From Flavobacterium sp. WV_118_3 (GTDB lineage Bacteria; Bacteroidota; Bacteroidia; Flavobacteriales; Flavobacteriaceae), in the NCBI RefSeq assembly GCF_039778605.1, contig NZ_CP156060.1, positions 3,123,501-3,187,500 of the forward strand: a stretch of 64,000 nucleotides of DNA, read 5' to 3'. Below, one piece after another: positions 8,704 through 19,500 of this stretch (its first letter is position 1; each line of letters starts with the position of its first letter). A model generated the notes under the pieces. That model was not told the DNA's origin. It did no database searches and saw only the letters and a list, made by a program, of their open reading frames with translations. A program made the position numbers and the translations under genes.

Positions 8704-9212
8704 ATTATCTTTTAGAAAATCAGGAAACCAATCGTTTAGTATTCCGAAAACTGACTGCGTCGGATTTCGAAAACTGGCTACCGTATCACCATGATGACGA
8801 GGCCATCGAATTTTATAATGCCGGAAAAGCACCCGAAGAAGCTTGTAAAAAATGGTTTGAAGAGCAATTTTTACGATACGAACAGCAATCCGGAGGTTTG
8901 AATGCCCTGATCGATAAAAAAAGTAACATCCTTATCGGACAATGCGGATTGGAACCCGATGCGAACGATCCTAAAAAAGTAGTCCTTCGCTATGCACTTC
9001 TTCCCAAATTTCGCGATAAAGGTTATGCCGAAGAAGCCTTGCAACATTGCATTAAAACGGCTTTTGACACCATGAAAATCAAAGCACTATTCGCCCATGT
9101 AAGCCCGGCCGATCAGGAACGCGAAGCTATTTTCAGTGAACTCGGAATGGAATGGGAAGATACCGACATAGTAAACCACACCATTGTCAATATATTTAAA
9201 ATAAAAAAATAA
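8700..9212 (+). CDS. GNAT family N-acetyltransferase
   Basis: 170 residues from ATG 8700, which overlaps the hemD stop as ATGA. It is RimJ/RimL-like: [17 protein letters not shown] at the N-terminus, [10 protein letters not shown], then the acetyl-CoA loop [16 protein letters not shown]. It would transfer acetyl from acetyl-CoA to an amine; the substrate is unknown. It sits inside the hem operon between hemD and hemE, with no obvious role in haem synthesis. Confidence 0.87.
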   Translation: MNYLLENQETNRLVFRKLTASDFENWLPYHHDDEAIEFYNAGKAPEEACKKWFEEQFLRYEQQSGGLNALIDKKSNILIGQCGLEPDANDPKKVVLRYALLPKFRDKGYAEEALQHCIKTAFDTMKIKALFAHVSPADQEREAIFSELGMEWEDTDIVNHTIVNIFKIKK

Positions 9213-9247
9213 GCAATCGATTAGACGATTGTTCAAAACAACAGATT

Positions 9248-10273
9248 ATGATACAGAACGATTTATTTTTAAGAGCTTTAAAAGGAGAAACCGTGGAAAG
9301 ACCACCGGTATGGATGATGCGTCAGGCAGGTCGTTATTTACCGGAATTCCGGGCATTGCGCGACAAATATGATTTTTTCACCCGTTGTAAAACTCCCGAA
9401 CTGGCTGCTGAAATAACCGTTCAGCCGATCCGTATTGTAAAACCCGATGCGGCGATCCTTTTTTCGGATATCCTTGTCGTTCCACAAGCCATGGGAATTG
9501 ATGTGGAACTAAAAGACAATTTAGGTCCAATTATTCCAAATCCGATTCGATCGGCTGCCGATGTGGCGAAAGTTTACAATCCGGATATTCAGGAATCGTT
9601 AGGTTATGTGATGGATGCCATCAAACTGACCAAAGAAATGCTAAACAATGAAGTGCCGCTGATCGGTTTTGCCGGTTCACCGTGGACGATTTTCTGTTAT
9701 GCTGTAGAAGGAAAAGGTTCGAAAAGTTTCGATACCGCCAAAGGGTTTTGCTTTTCGCAACCGGAAGCGGCGCATGCTTTATTGCAAAAGATCACCGATA
9801 CCACGATTGCCTATCTGATCGAAAAAGTAAAAACCGGAGTGAATGCCGTTCAGATTTTCGATAGCTGGGGCGGAATGCTTTCACCAGTCGACTATCAGGA
9901 GTTCTCCTGGAAATATATCAACCAGATTGTAGAAGCTCTGGCACCACATACAGAAGTGATTGTTTTTGGAAAAGGATGTTGGTTTGCGCTAAACGAAATG
10001 TCCAAAAGTAAAGCTTCTGCCATAGGAGTAGACTGGACGTGTTCGCCGCAAAATGCGCGTTACTTAACTGGTGGAAACATCACCTTACAAGGAAACTTCG
10101 ACCCTTCGCGTTTGTTATCGCCTATTCCAACCATCAAAAAAATGGTACACGAAATGATCGATGCCTTCGGAAAAGACAAATATATCGTAAACCTGGGACA
10201 CGGTATTTTACCGAATATCCCTGTTGATCATGCAAAAGCATTTGTAGAAGCGGTAAAAGAATACCAAAAATAA
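9248..10273 (+). CDS. hemE: Uroporphyrinogen decarboxylase
   Basis: 341 residues, full length. It has the diagnostic N-terminal [45 protein letters not shown], and the C-terminal [15 protein letters not shown]. It removes the four acetate carboxyls of uroporphyrinogen III to give coproporphyrinogen III. It lies 35 bp after the GNAT gene in the hem operon. Confidence 0.97.
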   Translation: MIQNDLFLRALKGETVERPPVWMMRQAGRYLPEFRALRDKYDFFTRCKTPELAAEITVQPIRIVKPDAAILFSDILVVPQAMGIDVELKDNLGPIIPNPIRSAADVAKVYNPDIQESLGYVMDAIKLTKEMLNNEVPLIGFAGSPWTIFCYAVEGKGSKSFDTAKGFCFSQPEAAHALLQKITDTTIAYLIEKVKTGVNAVQIFDSWGGMLSPVDYQEFSWKYINQIVEALAPHTEVIVFGKGCWFALNEMSKSKASAIGVDWTCSPQNARYLTGGNITLQGNFDPSRLLSPIPTIKKMVHEMIDAFGKDKYIVNLGHGILPNIPVDHAKAFVEAVKEYQK

Positions 10274-10308
10274 AAAAGAGTATCCCCTAATAAATCCCCC
10301 CTTTCCCT

Positions 10309-10863
10309 GTGACATACAAAAACATGTTTTACCTGTTGGTTTGCCTGATAACTTCGGTTACTTTCGGTCAGACCCGTATTAAAGGAAATGTTGCGACAGC
10401 TTTGGCGGCCATTCCGAATTTTGGAATCGAAACCAAAATCGGTGAGAAAATGACGTTCCAGTTCGATGCGACCGCTTCTTTCTGGAAATCGGTAAAAGGT
10501 AGTCCGTTGGAATTTACATTGGCTTTTGCAGAAGTTCGCTATTATACCAAAGATATAAACAAAGGTTTTTTTGTTGGCGCACACATTGGTGGAAGTCAAT
10601 ATAAAATCCAGAAATGGGATTCCTTTCATATGGATTATTATCAGGAAGGTATTGGCGTGATGATCGGTGCTACTATTGGTTATTTGTATCCGATAAATGA
10701 TCGCTTTAGCCTTGAATTATTTTTAGGTGGCGGAACCCATCAGGGTTTTTACAAAGGATATACAATTTCAACTCATGAGCGACTTGATGGCGCTGAGAAA
10801 TACAATAAAAGCGGGGAATCTCTTCCGTACCGCGGTGGTTTAATGCTCGTTTATAAATTATAA
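10309..10863 (+). CDS. DUF3575-like small outer membrane protein
   Basis: 184 residues from GTG 10309, or 179 from ATG 10324. The N-terminus is a signal peptide (MFYLLVCLITSVTFGQ). The rest alternates beta-strand-like segments and ends in GGLMLVYKL, a typical outer-membrane beta-barrel C-terminus. I see resemblance to DUF3575 proteins; function unknown. It lies between hemE and hemF on the same strand with one base before hemF, so it is probably co-transcribed. Confidence 0.7.
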   Translation: MTYKNMFYLLVCLITSVTFGQTRIKGNVATALAAIPNFGIETKIGEKMTFQFDATASFWKSVKGSPLEFTLAFAEVRYYTKDINKGFFVGAHIGGSQYKIQKWDSFHMDYYQEGIGVMIGATIGYLYPINDRFSLELFLGGGTHQGFYKGYTISTHERLDGAEKYNKSGESLPYRGGLMLVYKL

Positions 10864-10864
10864 T

Positions 10865-11770
10865 ATGAAAGAACAATTTTATACCTACATACAAAATTTA
10901 CAGGATACCATTACCGCAGCTCTGGAAAAAGCCGACGGTAAGGCTGTTTTTCACCAGGATATCTGGGAACGTCCCGAAGGTGGTGGTGGCAGAACCCGTG
11001 TGATCGAAAATGGTAACGTATTCGAAAAAGGTGGCGTTAATATTTCTGCCGTTTACGGACCACTTCCTGCGGCGATGCAAGCCTATTTTAATGTAGGTGA
11101 CGTTGATTTTTTTGCCTGTGGTTTGAGTTTGGTTCTTCACCCTAAAAATCCGATGGTGCCAACGGTTCATGCGAACTGGCGTTATTTCGAAATGTATGAT
11201 AAAGACGGAAACGTTATCAACCAATGGTTTGGTGGCGGACAAGATTTAACGCCTTATTACCTGTTTGAAGAAGACGCCAGACACTTCCATCAGGTTTGTA
11301 AAACGGCCTGCGACAAACACAATCCGACATTTTACGATCAGTTTAAAAAACAATGTGATGCCTATTTCTGGAATGCACATCGCGAGGAAGCCAGAGGAAT
11401 CGGCGGACTTTTCTTTGATCATTGCAAAGCCACCGAAACAATGACCATGGAGCAATGGTATGCTTTTGTTACCGAAGTCGGAAACAGCTTTTTGGAGGCT
11501 TATCTTCCAATTGTTGAAAAACGGAAAACACTGGATTATACACCGGAAAACAGAACCTGGCAGGAAATCCGACGTGGCCGTTATGTGGAATTCAACCTTG
11601 TACACGACAAAGGAACCTTGTTCGGATTAAAAACCAATGGCCGTATCGAAAGTATCTTAATGAGCTTACCACCTCATGTACAGTGGGTTTATGATCATCA
11701 CCCGGAAAAAGACAGTGTTGAAGAACAGTTGCTTTCCGTTTTAAAAACACCCGTTGACTGGCTAAAATAG
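10865..11770 (+). CDS. hemF: Oxygen-dependent coproporphyrinogen III oxidase
   Basis: 301 residues. It shows the HemF signatures WERPEGGGGRTRVIENG.VFEKGGVN, NPMVPTVHANWRYFE, WFGGGQDLTPYYL, and RRGRYVEFNLVHDKGT..GLKTNGR.ESILMSLPP. It decarboxylates coproporphyrinogen III to protoporphyrinogen IX using O2, which implies aerobic haem synthesis. It is the last gene of the plus-strand hem run before the peptide island; hemB follows the island at 34193. Confidence 0.97.
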   Translation: MKEQFYTYIQNLQDTITAALEKADGKAVFHQDIWERPEGGGGRTRVIENGNVFEKGGVNISAVYGPLPAAMQAYFNVGDVDFFACGLSLVLHPKNPMVPTVHANWRYFEMYDKDGNVINQWFGGGQDLTPYYLFEEDARHFHQVCKTACDKHNPTFYDQFKKQCDAYFWNAHREEARGIGGLFFDHCKATETMTMEQWYAFVTEVGNSFLEAYLPIVEKRKTLDYTPENRTWQEIRRGRYVEFNLVHDKGTLFGLKTNGRIESILMSLPPHVQWVYDHHPEKDSVEEQLLSVLKTPVDWLK

Positions 11771-11834
11771 TTTTTTGTACCTTGCGGGCTTAAATCGATT
11801 CATGACCGATACGCTAACCATTCCCCTCTAACCG

Positions 11835-12881
11835 ATGGATTTTAGAAAACTTGTTTTCATCGGATATTGCATATTCCTGTCGACTTTTGCTTTTTCACAG
11901 AATGATTCCATTCAAGAAGTTACGCAAAAATACGACACGCTGTATCGTGTCAATTATGCTAATAAAATGATATGCAAACTGAATATCGATTCCGATATTA
12001 ACAATCTGTATATCCGCAATGTCAAGGAAAAATCGGAAAATAAATTTATTCCGAATGAGATTTTTAAGCTCCGTTTTTCATTTGACTATCGTTTTTTGGG
12101 GCTTACGGTTTCTTTTTCGCCCAGTTTCTTCCCGGGAAATAACGACAATGCTATTAAAGGGAATACTTTAATTTTGGATTTGGGTTTTAAGTTTTTCTAT
12201 TCCGATCGACTTCGACAGGAGATTATCTATAAAAACGTACAGGGGTATTATTTGGTCGATCCGGATAATGATGCCCTTATCGAGGCTTTCGCACAAATGA
12301 AAGTGAATACCTATGGCGGAAAAACATTCTTTATTGTTAATCGTAATTTTTCCTATCGCGCCTACGAATCCCAAACGGAACGGCAAATGAAAAGCGTGGG
12401 TTCTTTTATTCCAAGCATTTATTATGCCTACAATACACTGGAAACCAATGCAGATAATAGCAGCAAGCTCTTTATCGATAAGATTTATTCCTATGATGTG
12501 ATCGTTCAGGCCGGCTATATGTACAATCTGGTGTTGGACAAAAAATGGTTTGCCACAGCCGGATTACATCCCGGAATCGGCTATAATCATTCCAAAAACT
12601 TTTACCTCAACAATCAAAGCAGTCAGGAATTAGAAAAAAATTCACAAGGTGTTAATATTAACATCGATGCCAACCTCGCTTTGGGCTTTAACAACAGTAA
12701 CTTTTTTTCCGGCTTCAAAGCAAATTACCGGAATTTTAACTACATCAACGAACTGAATACGGAATTTATCAGTAGCCGTATTGGATTCGATTTTTTTATC
12801 GGATATCGCTTTAAAGAGTCCAAACCCATTAAAAAAGTTTTTCAAAAAATCGAAAAACAATTGGACAGACTTCCGATATAA
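11835..12881 (+). CDS. DUF4421 family outer-membrane protein
   Basis: 348 residues with an N-terminal signal peptide (LVFIGYCIFLSTFAFSQ). The body is rich in aromatic, alternating segments typical of an outer-membrane beta-barrel, with DTLYRVNYANKMICKL near the start. It resembles the DUF4421 family of Bacteroidota; no function is known. It is on the same strand as the export operon but about 310 bp upstream, so co-transcription is uncertain. It could be an accessory of the export system or an unrelated neighbour. Confidence 0.7.
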   Translation: MDFRKLVFIGYCIFLSTFAFSQNDSIQEVTQKYDTLYRVNYANKMICKLNIDSDINNLYIRNVKEKSENKFIPNEIFKLRFSFDYRFLGLTVSFSPSFFPGNNDNAIKGNTLILDLGFKFFYSDRLRQEIIYKNVQGYYLVDPDNDALIEAFAQMKVNTYGGKTFFIVNRNFSYRAYESQTERQMKSVGSFIPSIYYAYNTLETNADNSSKLFIDKIYSYDVIVQAGYMYNLVLDKKWFATAGLHPGIGYNHSKNFYLNNQSSQELEKNSQGVNINIDANLALGFNNSNFFSGFKANYRNFNYINELNTEFISSRIGFDFFIGYRFKESKPIKKVFQKIEKQLDRLPI

Positions 12882-13083
12882 TTCGTCAAAAAACACCTTT
12901 TTATTCCTTTTTTAGGGACGCTGTTTTGCACCTCTTTCCCTTTCGAAAGGACAACTTTCCTCCTTTTTCACTGTATGCTTCCAAAAGCAGCTTCTCAAAA
13001 TCCAAAACAACATAAATAATTGTAAATCAGTATTTTACAACCTTAAAAACCAGTCATTTTTTATAAATTTCGGGTTCCTTCAC

Positions 13084-13114
13084 TTGTGTACGCTATATAT
13101 TATTCGTTGTTTTG
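13084..13114 (+). promoter_or_regulatory. Probable promoter of the export/modification operon
   Basis: In the otherwise empty stretch 12882-13133, TTG (13084-13086) and ttgttttg (13107-13114) are 20 bases apart. This is close to the Flavobacterium consensus TTTG-N19-TAnnTTTG with one mismatch in the -7 box. The aaaacccacac that follows recurs downstream of the promoter at 33830-33860. Nothing else was seen in 12882-13133. Confidence 0.4.
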
Positions 13115-13133
13115 GATCAAAACCCACACGATT

Positions 13134-13199
13134 ATGAACACTGAATTTTTTAAGCGAAAAGGTCAGTTAAGTCCAACTCAAAACTTAATAGCGCTATGA
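13134..13199 (+). CDS. Possible 21-residue leader ORF upstream of hlyD
   Basis: ATG 13134 opens a 21-codon frame (MNTEFFKRKGQLSPTQNLIA, last residue Leu) whose TGA overlaps the ATG of the HlyD gene as ATGA. It may couple translation or be chance. It does not resemble the precursor peptides. Confidence 0.3.
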   Translation: MNTEFFKRKGQLSPTQNLIAL

Positions 13200-14353
13200 A
13201 CGACCAAAACATTTTTCCGGAGGATATTCTAAAAAGTACGGTAGAATATCATATTGCAAAACACAACAAAAAAACCAACATTATTTTCTGGGCCATTTTT
13301 GTTACCCTGTTTAGTATCATTATTGCCACTCCTTTTATCTATGTCGATTTGTATACGACAAGCCGTGGACAAATTATTCCACAGGAGAAAAAAGCAGCCT
13401 TATATGCTCCGGCTAGCGGGCGCGTAGTCTTTTCCCGGCTGGAAGAAAATAAAAAAGTACAGGCCGGTGATACTTTACTTGTAATTGATCACAAAATAAT
13501 TGAAGAAAAAGGACGCCTAAATAATGTACAAACCAGCGAGTACCGGGATTATATCACGGATCTACGTCACCTTTTAAAAAGAAATTACGGCGCACTGAAA
13601 ACCGAACAATACAAAAAAGAATACCTGAAACACGAACAGGAGCTGTACAATATTGATGTTGTAATCAAAACTTCACAAGCCGAATTCGACCGCGCCGATC
13701 GTTTGTATAACAAACAAATTATTGCCAAAGCCGAATATGAAAAAACGCTGTTGGAATTAAACAAATTGAAGAATGACCGGGTAAACATCATCAAACAGGC
13801 GGAATTAGGTTGGCAAAAACAACTAACCGATTATTTACAGTCCGTTACCAATATTCACTCGAATTCCAATCAGTTACGCGAAGAAGAAAAAACGTATGTC
13901 CTGATCGCTCCAATTAGCGGGGAATTACTAAACGTACAGGGAATCACTAAAGGAAGTACCGTAACACCAGGGAATGTGATTGCCGAAATCTCACCCGATA
14001 AAGATATTATCGTGGAAACCTATGTATCGCCTTCGGACATCGGATTTATCAAAGAAGGAGAAAACGTAAAATACCAGATTGATGCCTACAACTCCAATCA
14101 ATGGGGATTTGCAACCGGAGAAATTATTGATGTCGGAAAAGACGTGGTTTTTATAAGCGATACACCGGTATATAAGATCAGAAGCTCGATCGCTAAAAAA
14201 AGTTTGTATCTGAAAAACGGTTCGGAAGGAAAACTAAAAAAAGGAATGACACTAACCAGTCGTTTTTTTCTGACCAAGAGAAGTATGTTCCAGCTATTAT
14301 TTGATGAAATTGAAGATTGGTTAAACCCTTATAACAGCATTAAAAATGAATAA
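13196..14353 (+). CDS. HlyD family periplasmic adaptor of peptide exporter
   Basis: 385 residues. There is one N-terminal membrane segment near 27-52. A biotinyl-lipoyl-like half (YAPASGRVVF..VQAGDTLLVID) is followed by a coiled-coil hairpin near 110-220, the second half-motif (VLIAPISGELLNVQGITKGSTVTPG), and a beta-barrel domain. Such adaptors join an inner-membrane ABC exporter to an outer-membrane channel. It overlaps the C39-ABC gene by 8 bp, so the two form one exporter. No TolC-type gene is in the window. Confidence 0.92.
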   Translation: MNDQNIFPEDILKSTVEYHIAKHNKKTNIIFWAIFVTLFSIIIATPFIYVDLYTTSRGQIIPQEKKAALYAPASGRVVFSRLEENKKVQAGDTLLVIDHKIIEEKGRLNNVQTSEYRDYITDLRHLLKRNYGALKTEQYKKEYLKHEQELYNIDVVIKTSQAEFDRADRLYNKQIIAKAEYEKTLLELNKLKNDRVNIIKQAELGWQKQLTDYLQSVTNIHSNSNQLREEEKTYVLIAPISGELLNVQGITKGSTVTPGNVIAEISPDKDIIVETYVSPSDIGFIKEGENVKYQIDAYNSNQWGFATGEIIDVGKDVVFISDTPVYKIRSSIAKKSLYLKNGSEGKLKKGMTLTSRFFLTKRSMFQLLFDEIEDWLNPYNSIKNE

Positions 14354-16505
14354 GATTGCTATAAAACAACACGATTTCAGTGACTGTGGCGCCACTTGTC
14401 TGGCATCAGTTGCCGAACACTATAACCTAAGTCTGCCAATCGCTCGTATCCGACAATACGCCAGTACGAGTCAAAAAGGAACTACCCTTTTGGGATTACG
14501 CGAAGCAGCTATTAAATTGGGGTTTCTTGCAAAAGGAGTAAAAGCTTCTTTCGACAGTATCAAAGACATTCCGCTTCCGGCAATTGCGCATGTGATCATT
14601 AAACATGAAGAACACGAATTTCCACATTATGTCGTGATTTACAAAGTAACCGATAAGTATATCCAGATCATGGACCCGGCTTCCGGAAAAATTGAAAAAA
14701 AATCACACGGGGAATTCAAGGAAATGTCCACCGAATATTTTCTGATCCTGATTCCGGATGAAGATATTTTTAAGGAACGAAACGAAAAAATATCCAACCT
14801 GAAACGCATTACGTTCTTATTAAAACCACATAAATACATCCTGATTCAGGCATTTATCGGCGCGGTCATCTACACTTTGCTCGGGTTTTCGATGTCTATC
14901 TACGTAGAAAAAATTACCGATTTCGTATTGGTTAGTGGCAACAAAAGTCTGTTAAACCTCATGAGTGTTATCGTTTTAGGCTGCATCCTGTTGCAATTTA
15001 CGTTTGGTGCCTTAAAGGATTTTTTCCTGCTGAAAACGAGCCAGCAACTGGATTCCCGCTTAATTCTGGGGTATTACAAGCATTTGTTCACCATGCCGCA
15101 AAAGTTCTTCGACACGATGCGTATCGGTGAAATTATGTCCCGGATTGGTGATGCCGTTAAAATTCGTTTGTTGATCAACGAAACAGCGCTAAGTGTATCG
15201 GTAAATATCCTGATCGTGATTTTCTCTTTTATCTTTATGTATACCTATTACTGGAAACTGGCCTTGATTGTTTCCCTGATTATTCCGGTTTATGTGATCA
15301 TATATTTTATCGTCAACAATCTGAATAAAAAAGCAGAACGTCAGGTGATGGAAAAAAATGCTATGTTGGAAGCACAATTAGTCGAGTCCATTAAAAATAT
15401 CGGAACCATAAAGCGGTTATCGTTGGAAGATTTCTCCAAAAATAAAACGGAATTGCGTTTTATTGATCTTCTAAAAAGTATTTACACTTCCGGTATTAAC
15501 AGTATTTTTTCAAGGGTCTCAACCGAGTTTGTATCGCGCATTTTTACTGTGATTTTGTTATGGGCCGGGACGCATTATGCTATCGACGGACAAATTACGC
15601 CGGGAGAATTGTTCTCGTTCTATTCGGTAATCGGCTATTTTACAGGTCCGGCTTCGCAGTTAATCGGAACCAATGTTCAGATTCAGAATGCCATGATTGC
15701 AGCCGATCGTTTGTTTGGTATCATGGATTTGGATACGGAAAAAACGGAAGCAACCATCAACCTCAATAAAAATAATCTGGGTGATATCGAATTCAAAAAT
15801 GTGGATTTCTCCTATGAAATCGGAAGAAATACTTTTAAAGAGCTGAATCTTACCATTCAAAAAGGAAAATTCACTGCGATTGTCGGGGAAAGTGGTAGTG
15901 GAAAAAGTACGATCGCTTCTCTGATTCAGAATATTTATCATCCAACCGACGGGAAGATTTCGGTAGGAAATTACGATCTGAAATATATTGCAAAAGACAG
16001 TATCAACAAATTGATCACTACCGTACCACAGAATGTGGAACTTTTTGACGGTTCGATTATCTCCAATATTGCGATTGGTGATCAAAATCCGGATATGGAA
16101 CGCATTATTGAAGTGAGTAAAAAAGTAGGGGCCTACGATTTTATCGAATCGTTACCAAACGGTTTTGATACCTATTTAGGGGAATTTGGCGCCAATTTAT
16201 CCGGTGGAGAACGCCAGCGTATTGCTTTTGCCAGAGCCTTATATAAAGATCCGGAAGTGATCATCCTGGACGAAGCCACATCCGCTCTGGATTCGGAATC
16301 GGAACTGGTAATCAAACGTTTAATTGATGATTTATCCAAACAGGGGAAAACAATTATTGTGATCGCACATAAACTACATTCCATAAAAAATGCCGATATT
16401 ATCATGGCGTTTAAAAAAGGGGAACTGATCGAAAACGGAACCCACGACGATTTACTAAACCAAAAAGGCTACTACTACAAAATGTGGCAAAACAATTTAA
16501 ACTAA
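14346..16505 (+). CDS. Peptidase-containing ABC transporter (C39 leader peptidase, PCAT)
   Basis: 719 residues in three parts. The N-terminal C39 peptidase (1-130) has KQHDFSDCGATCLAS with the catalytic Cys14, the His of EFPHYVVIY, and the Asp of IMDPASG. Six membrane helices lie near 160-440. The C-terminal ABC domain has Walker [10 protein letters not shown] near 515, signature LSGGERQR near 618, and Walker B VIILDEATSALD. PCATs cut precursors after a Gly-Gly motif and export the core. The many GG-leader genes downstream are the expected substrates. It is followed by lanB 21 bp later. Confidence 0.95.
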   Translation: MNKIAIKQHDFSDCGATCLASVAEHYNLSLPIARIRQYASTSQKGTTLLGLREAAIKLGFLAKGVKASFDSIKDIPLPAIAHVIIKHEEHEFPHYVVIYKVTDKYIQIMDPASGKIEKKSHGEFKEMSTEYFLILIPDEDIFKERNEKISNLKRITFLLKPHKYILIQAFIGAVIYTLLGFSMSIYVEKITDFVLVSGNKSLLNLMSVIVLGCILLQFTFGALKDFFLLKTSQQLDSRLILGYYKHLFTMPQKFFDTMRIGEIMSRIGDAVKIRLLINETALSVSVNILIVIFSFIFMYTYYWKLALIVSLIIPVYVIIYFIVNNLNKKAERQVMEKNAMLEAQLVESIKNIGTIKRLSLEDFSKNKTELRFIDLLKSIYTSGINSIFSRVSTEFVSRIFTVILLWAGTHYAIDGQITPGELFSFYSVIGYFTGPASQLIGTNVQIQNAMIAADRLFGIMDLDTEKTEATINLNKNNLGDIEFKNVDFSYEIGRNTFKELNLTIQKGKFTAIVGESGSGKSTIASLIQNIYHPTDGKISVGNYDLKYIAKDSINKLITTVPQNVELFDGSIISNIAIGDQNPDMERIIEVSKKVGAYDFIESLPNGFDTYLGEFGANLSGGERQRIAFARALYKDPEVIILDEATSALDSESELVIKRLIDDLSKQGKTIIVIAHKLHSIKNADIIMAFKKGELIENGTHDDLLNQKGYYYKMWQNNLN

Positions 16506-16526
16506 AAAACCCAAACCAACTATAGT

Positions 16527-19500
16527 ATGAAAAATTATTCTTTTGCTAATAAAGCTATCGTTAGAACGCCCCTTGAGCCGAAAAAAATGGATATCACCTG
16601 GGAAATGATCCAGGAGGTTTTTAAAAACCCTAAAAACCGTGAGGCTTTGTTTATCGGATCTCCGAGTATTTACAAAGCGCTGGAATTATGGGAAAAAGGA
16701 GAAGCTTTCCAGGATGAAAGCGATCTGAAAAACCTGAAAGGTTCGCTTTATAAATATACGTCCAGAATGTCGAACCGCTGTACGCCTTTCGGTATGTTTG
16801 CCCATGTATCGGCTATCGATATGGGACCGGAAACCAAAATTGATTTCGAAAACGCAACCATCAGTCGTTCTACCAAATACGATATGTACTTTTTGGGTAG
16901 TTTTATGCCGGTGATCACGAAAGATAATGCGATCCGAAATGTCCTGAAATATTTCCCGAACAATTCTATCTATACCGTTTTCGACAAATACCGTTATGTG
17001 GAATACTATTTTAAAAAGAACGCACGACTTCATAAAATATCGGAAGTTATGGCTACCGAATATCTGGATGTGATCCTGAAAAATGCAACGAACGGCGCCA
17101 CTATTTCCGAAATGGCTCAATATCTTATTTCGGACGACATTACCGAAAAAGATGCGGTTGCCTTTATCAATACCATTATCGACAGCCAGTTTTTGGTGAG
17201 TGAACTGGAATTTACATTAACTGGTGCGGATTATTTCGAAAAACTGATCACTATATTTAATGAGGATCGTTTTAATTTCCACGAAGCACAAGTGATCCGC
17301 GAACTGATCGTGAACTTAAAAGAAAAAATCAGCACGCTGGATGAAAAGGTATTTAACGATCCTGAAAAATATCAGGAAATTTATAGCTTGTTGAATCAGG
17401 AACTGGACGAAGTGGACGAATCTAAATTATTCCAGGTGGACGGTTACCGAAACCTGCCGAATGCCAGTCTGAGCAATAAGGTGCTTAAAAAGCTGCGCAA
17501 CGGTGTAACCGCTTTAAACAAATTACAACCAGTACACGAAAAAGGAAACCTAAAAGAATTCAAACGTAAATTCTCGGAGCGATACGAAGAATACGAACAA
17601 CCACTGATCAAGGTATTAGATCCGGATGTGGGAATCGGTTACGGAAAACAATCCGGTGCCAAAACACCATTGGTTGACGAATTAAATATTATTCCGAACT
17701 ATTCGAATCAGAAACAAGTGAATCTGAGCCCGGAACGCGCTTTCTTATTCCGAAAACTGATTCAGGCGACGCAATCCGGAACCAAAACCATTGCTTTAAC
17801 CGATGAGGAAATCAACCAGTTTGACGAAAAAGAACGTTTGTATCCGGACAGTTTCTCGGTTTTCTTTAATATGTTCCACGAAAACAACGAAGAGAAAATC
17901 GCCTTGTCCTATGTTAGCGGTCCTTCGGCTAATGGTCTTATCGGGCGTTTCGGTCACCTGAACGAAAATATTATGAACCTGTGTAACGAGATTTCCGAAA
18001 AAGAAAATGCGTTACATCCGGATAAAATTATTGCCGAAATTATCCACTTACCACAAGCCCGAACAGGTAATATCCTGTACCGCGGTTTCCAGAGAGACTA
18101 TGAAATTCCGTATCTGGGTAGTTCCTCTTTGGATCTGGACCACCAAATACTGGTTGATGATTTATATGTTTCAGTAAAAAACAACCGTATCATCCTGCGT
18201 TCGAAAAGACTGGGTAAAGAGGTTATTCCTCGCCTTGGAAATGCACATAACTTTAGCGCTAATGCTTTACCGATTTATCACTTCCTTTGCGACCTTCAAA
18301 ATCAGGAGTCTTCAGGAATCGGTTTCTCATGGAGTGATCTTCAAAACGATTTTGACTTTCTTCCGAGGTTGTCTTATAACGATATTATCTTATCGAGAGC
18401 GACCTGGAATTTGTCTGAAAAGGACATTAAATTCATTACTGGTTTAAAAGAGGAAAACGTGATCGAATCGGTGCGTGCTTTCCAACGCGAACGTCAAATC
18501 CCGGATGTGGTTGCTTTTGTACAGGGCGATAACGAAGTGGTGGTAAACTTTACTAACGATTTAAGCTGCAAAGTATTTGCCCTGATGTTAAAAGGGGAAC
18601 GTTTTATTCAATTAAAAGAGTTCTTGTTTAAAGACGATACCGTTACCGAAAACTATTGCAATGAGTTTATTGTTTCGGCCTACCGAAATGCGGAAGTGAA
18701 AAAAGAATCCAACAACAAGCACACCGAAGTCGTATCGGCCTATAAAACCAAATCGTTTGCAGAAGGTACTCCAAATGAGATTACTGCTATTCCGTCGTTC
18801 TCTATCGGTGAAGAATGGTTGTACTATAAATTCTATTGTGGTGAAAGAGCCGGTGAAGAACTTTTAAATCGCGCCATCAATCCTATTGTTGCCGAACTGG
18901 AAGCTAAAAACCTGATTCAAAAATGGTTTTTTATCCGCTATCATGATGCTTTAGGTCATCACTTACGCTTTCGCGTATTGTTAAACGACAAGCAACATTT
19001 TACGGAATGCATCAATAGCATTAAAAAACACGTTCAACCGTTTGAAAAGAACAATATCATCTGGAAAACCCAAACGGATACCTATCTGAGAGAATTACAA
19101 CGTTACGGTCATCTGGCAATTGCCGAAACCGAAAGTTTATTCCATTACGACAGTGAATGTACGTTGCGATTTTCCGATATGATCGAAGGCGATCAGGGCG
19201 AGAAAATCCGTTGGAAATTCTGTTTACTATCGATGCATTTCTTATTGGAAGACCTTGGCTTTAGCCTTAAAGATCGCGTGGAAATGCTTAAAGTGGCCAA
19301 AACGAGTTTCGGAAATGAGTTTAATCGTTCCGGTTCCGGCGACCTGAACAAACAGATCAACGAGATGTTTGCCAAAAACGAACGCGATATCGAATTGTTT
19401 ATGGATGAATCGCTAACCGATGCTATGTATGCACCGATATGGGATATCTTAAAGGAACGTTCGGCTAAAAATAGTACGATTTCACAACACCTTCAGGAAC

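Noticed and set aside
11835..12881. DUF4421 protein as the outer-membrane channel of the peptide exporter
   Set aside because: It has no TolC-like coiled-coil features and is separated from hlyD by about 310 bp; the evidence is only proximity.
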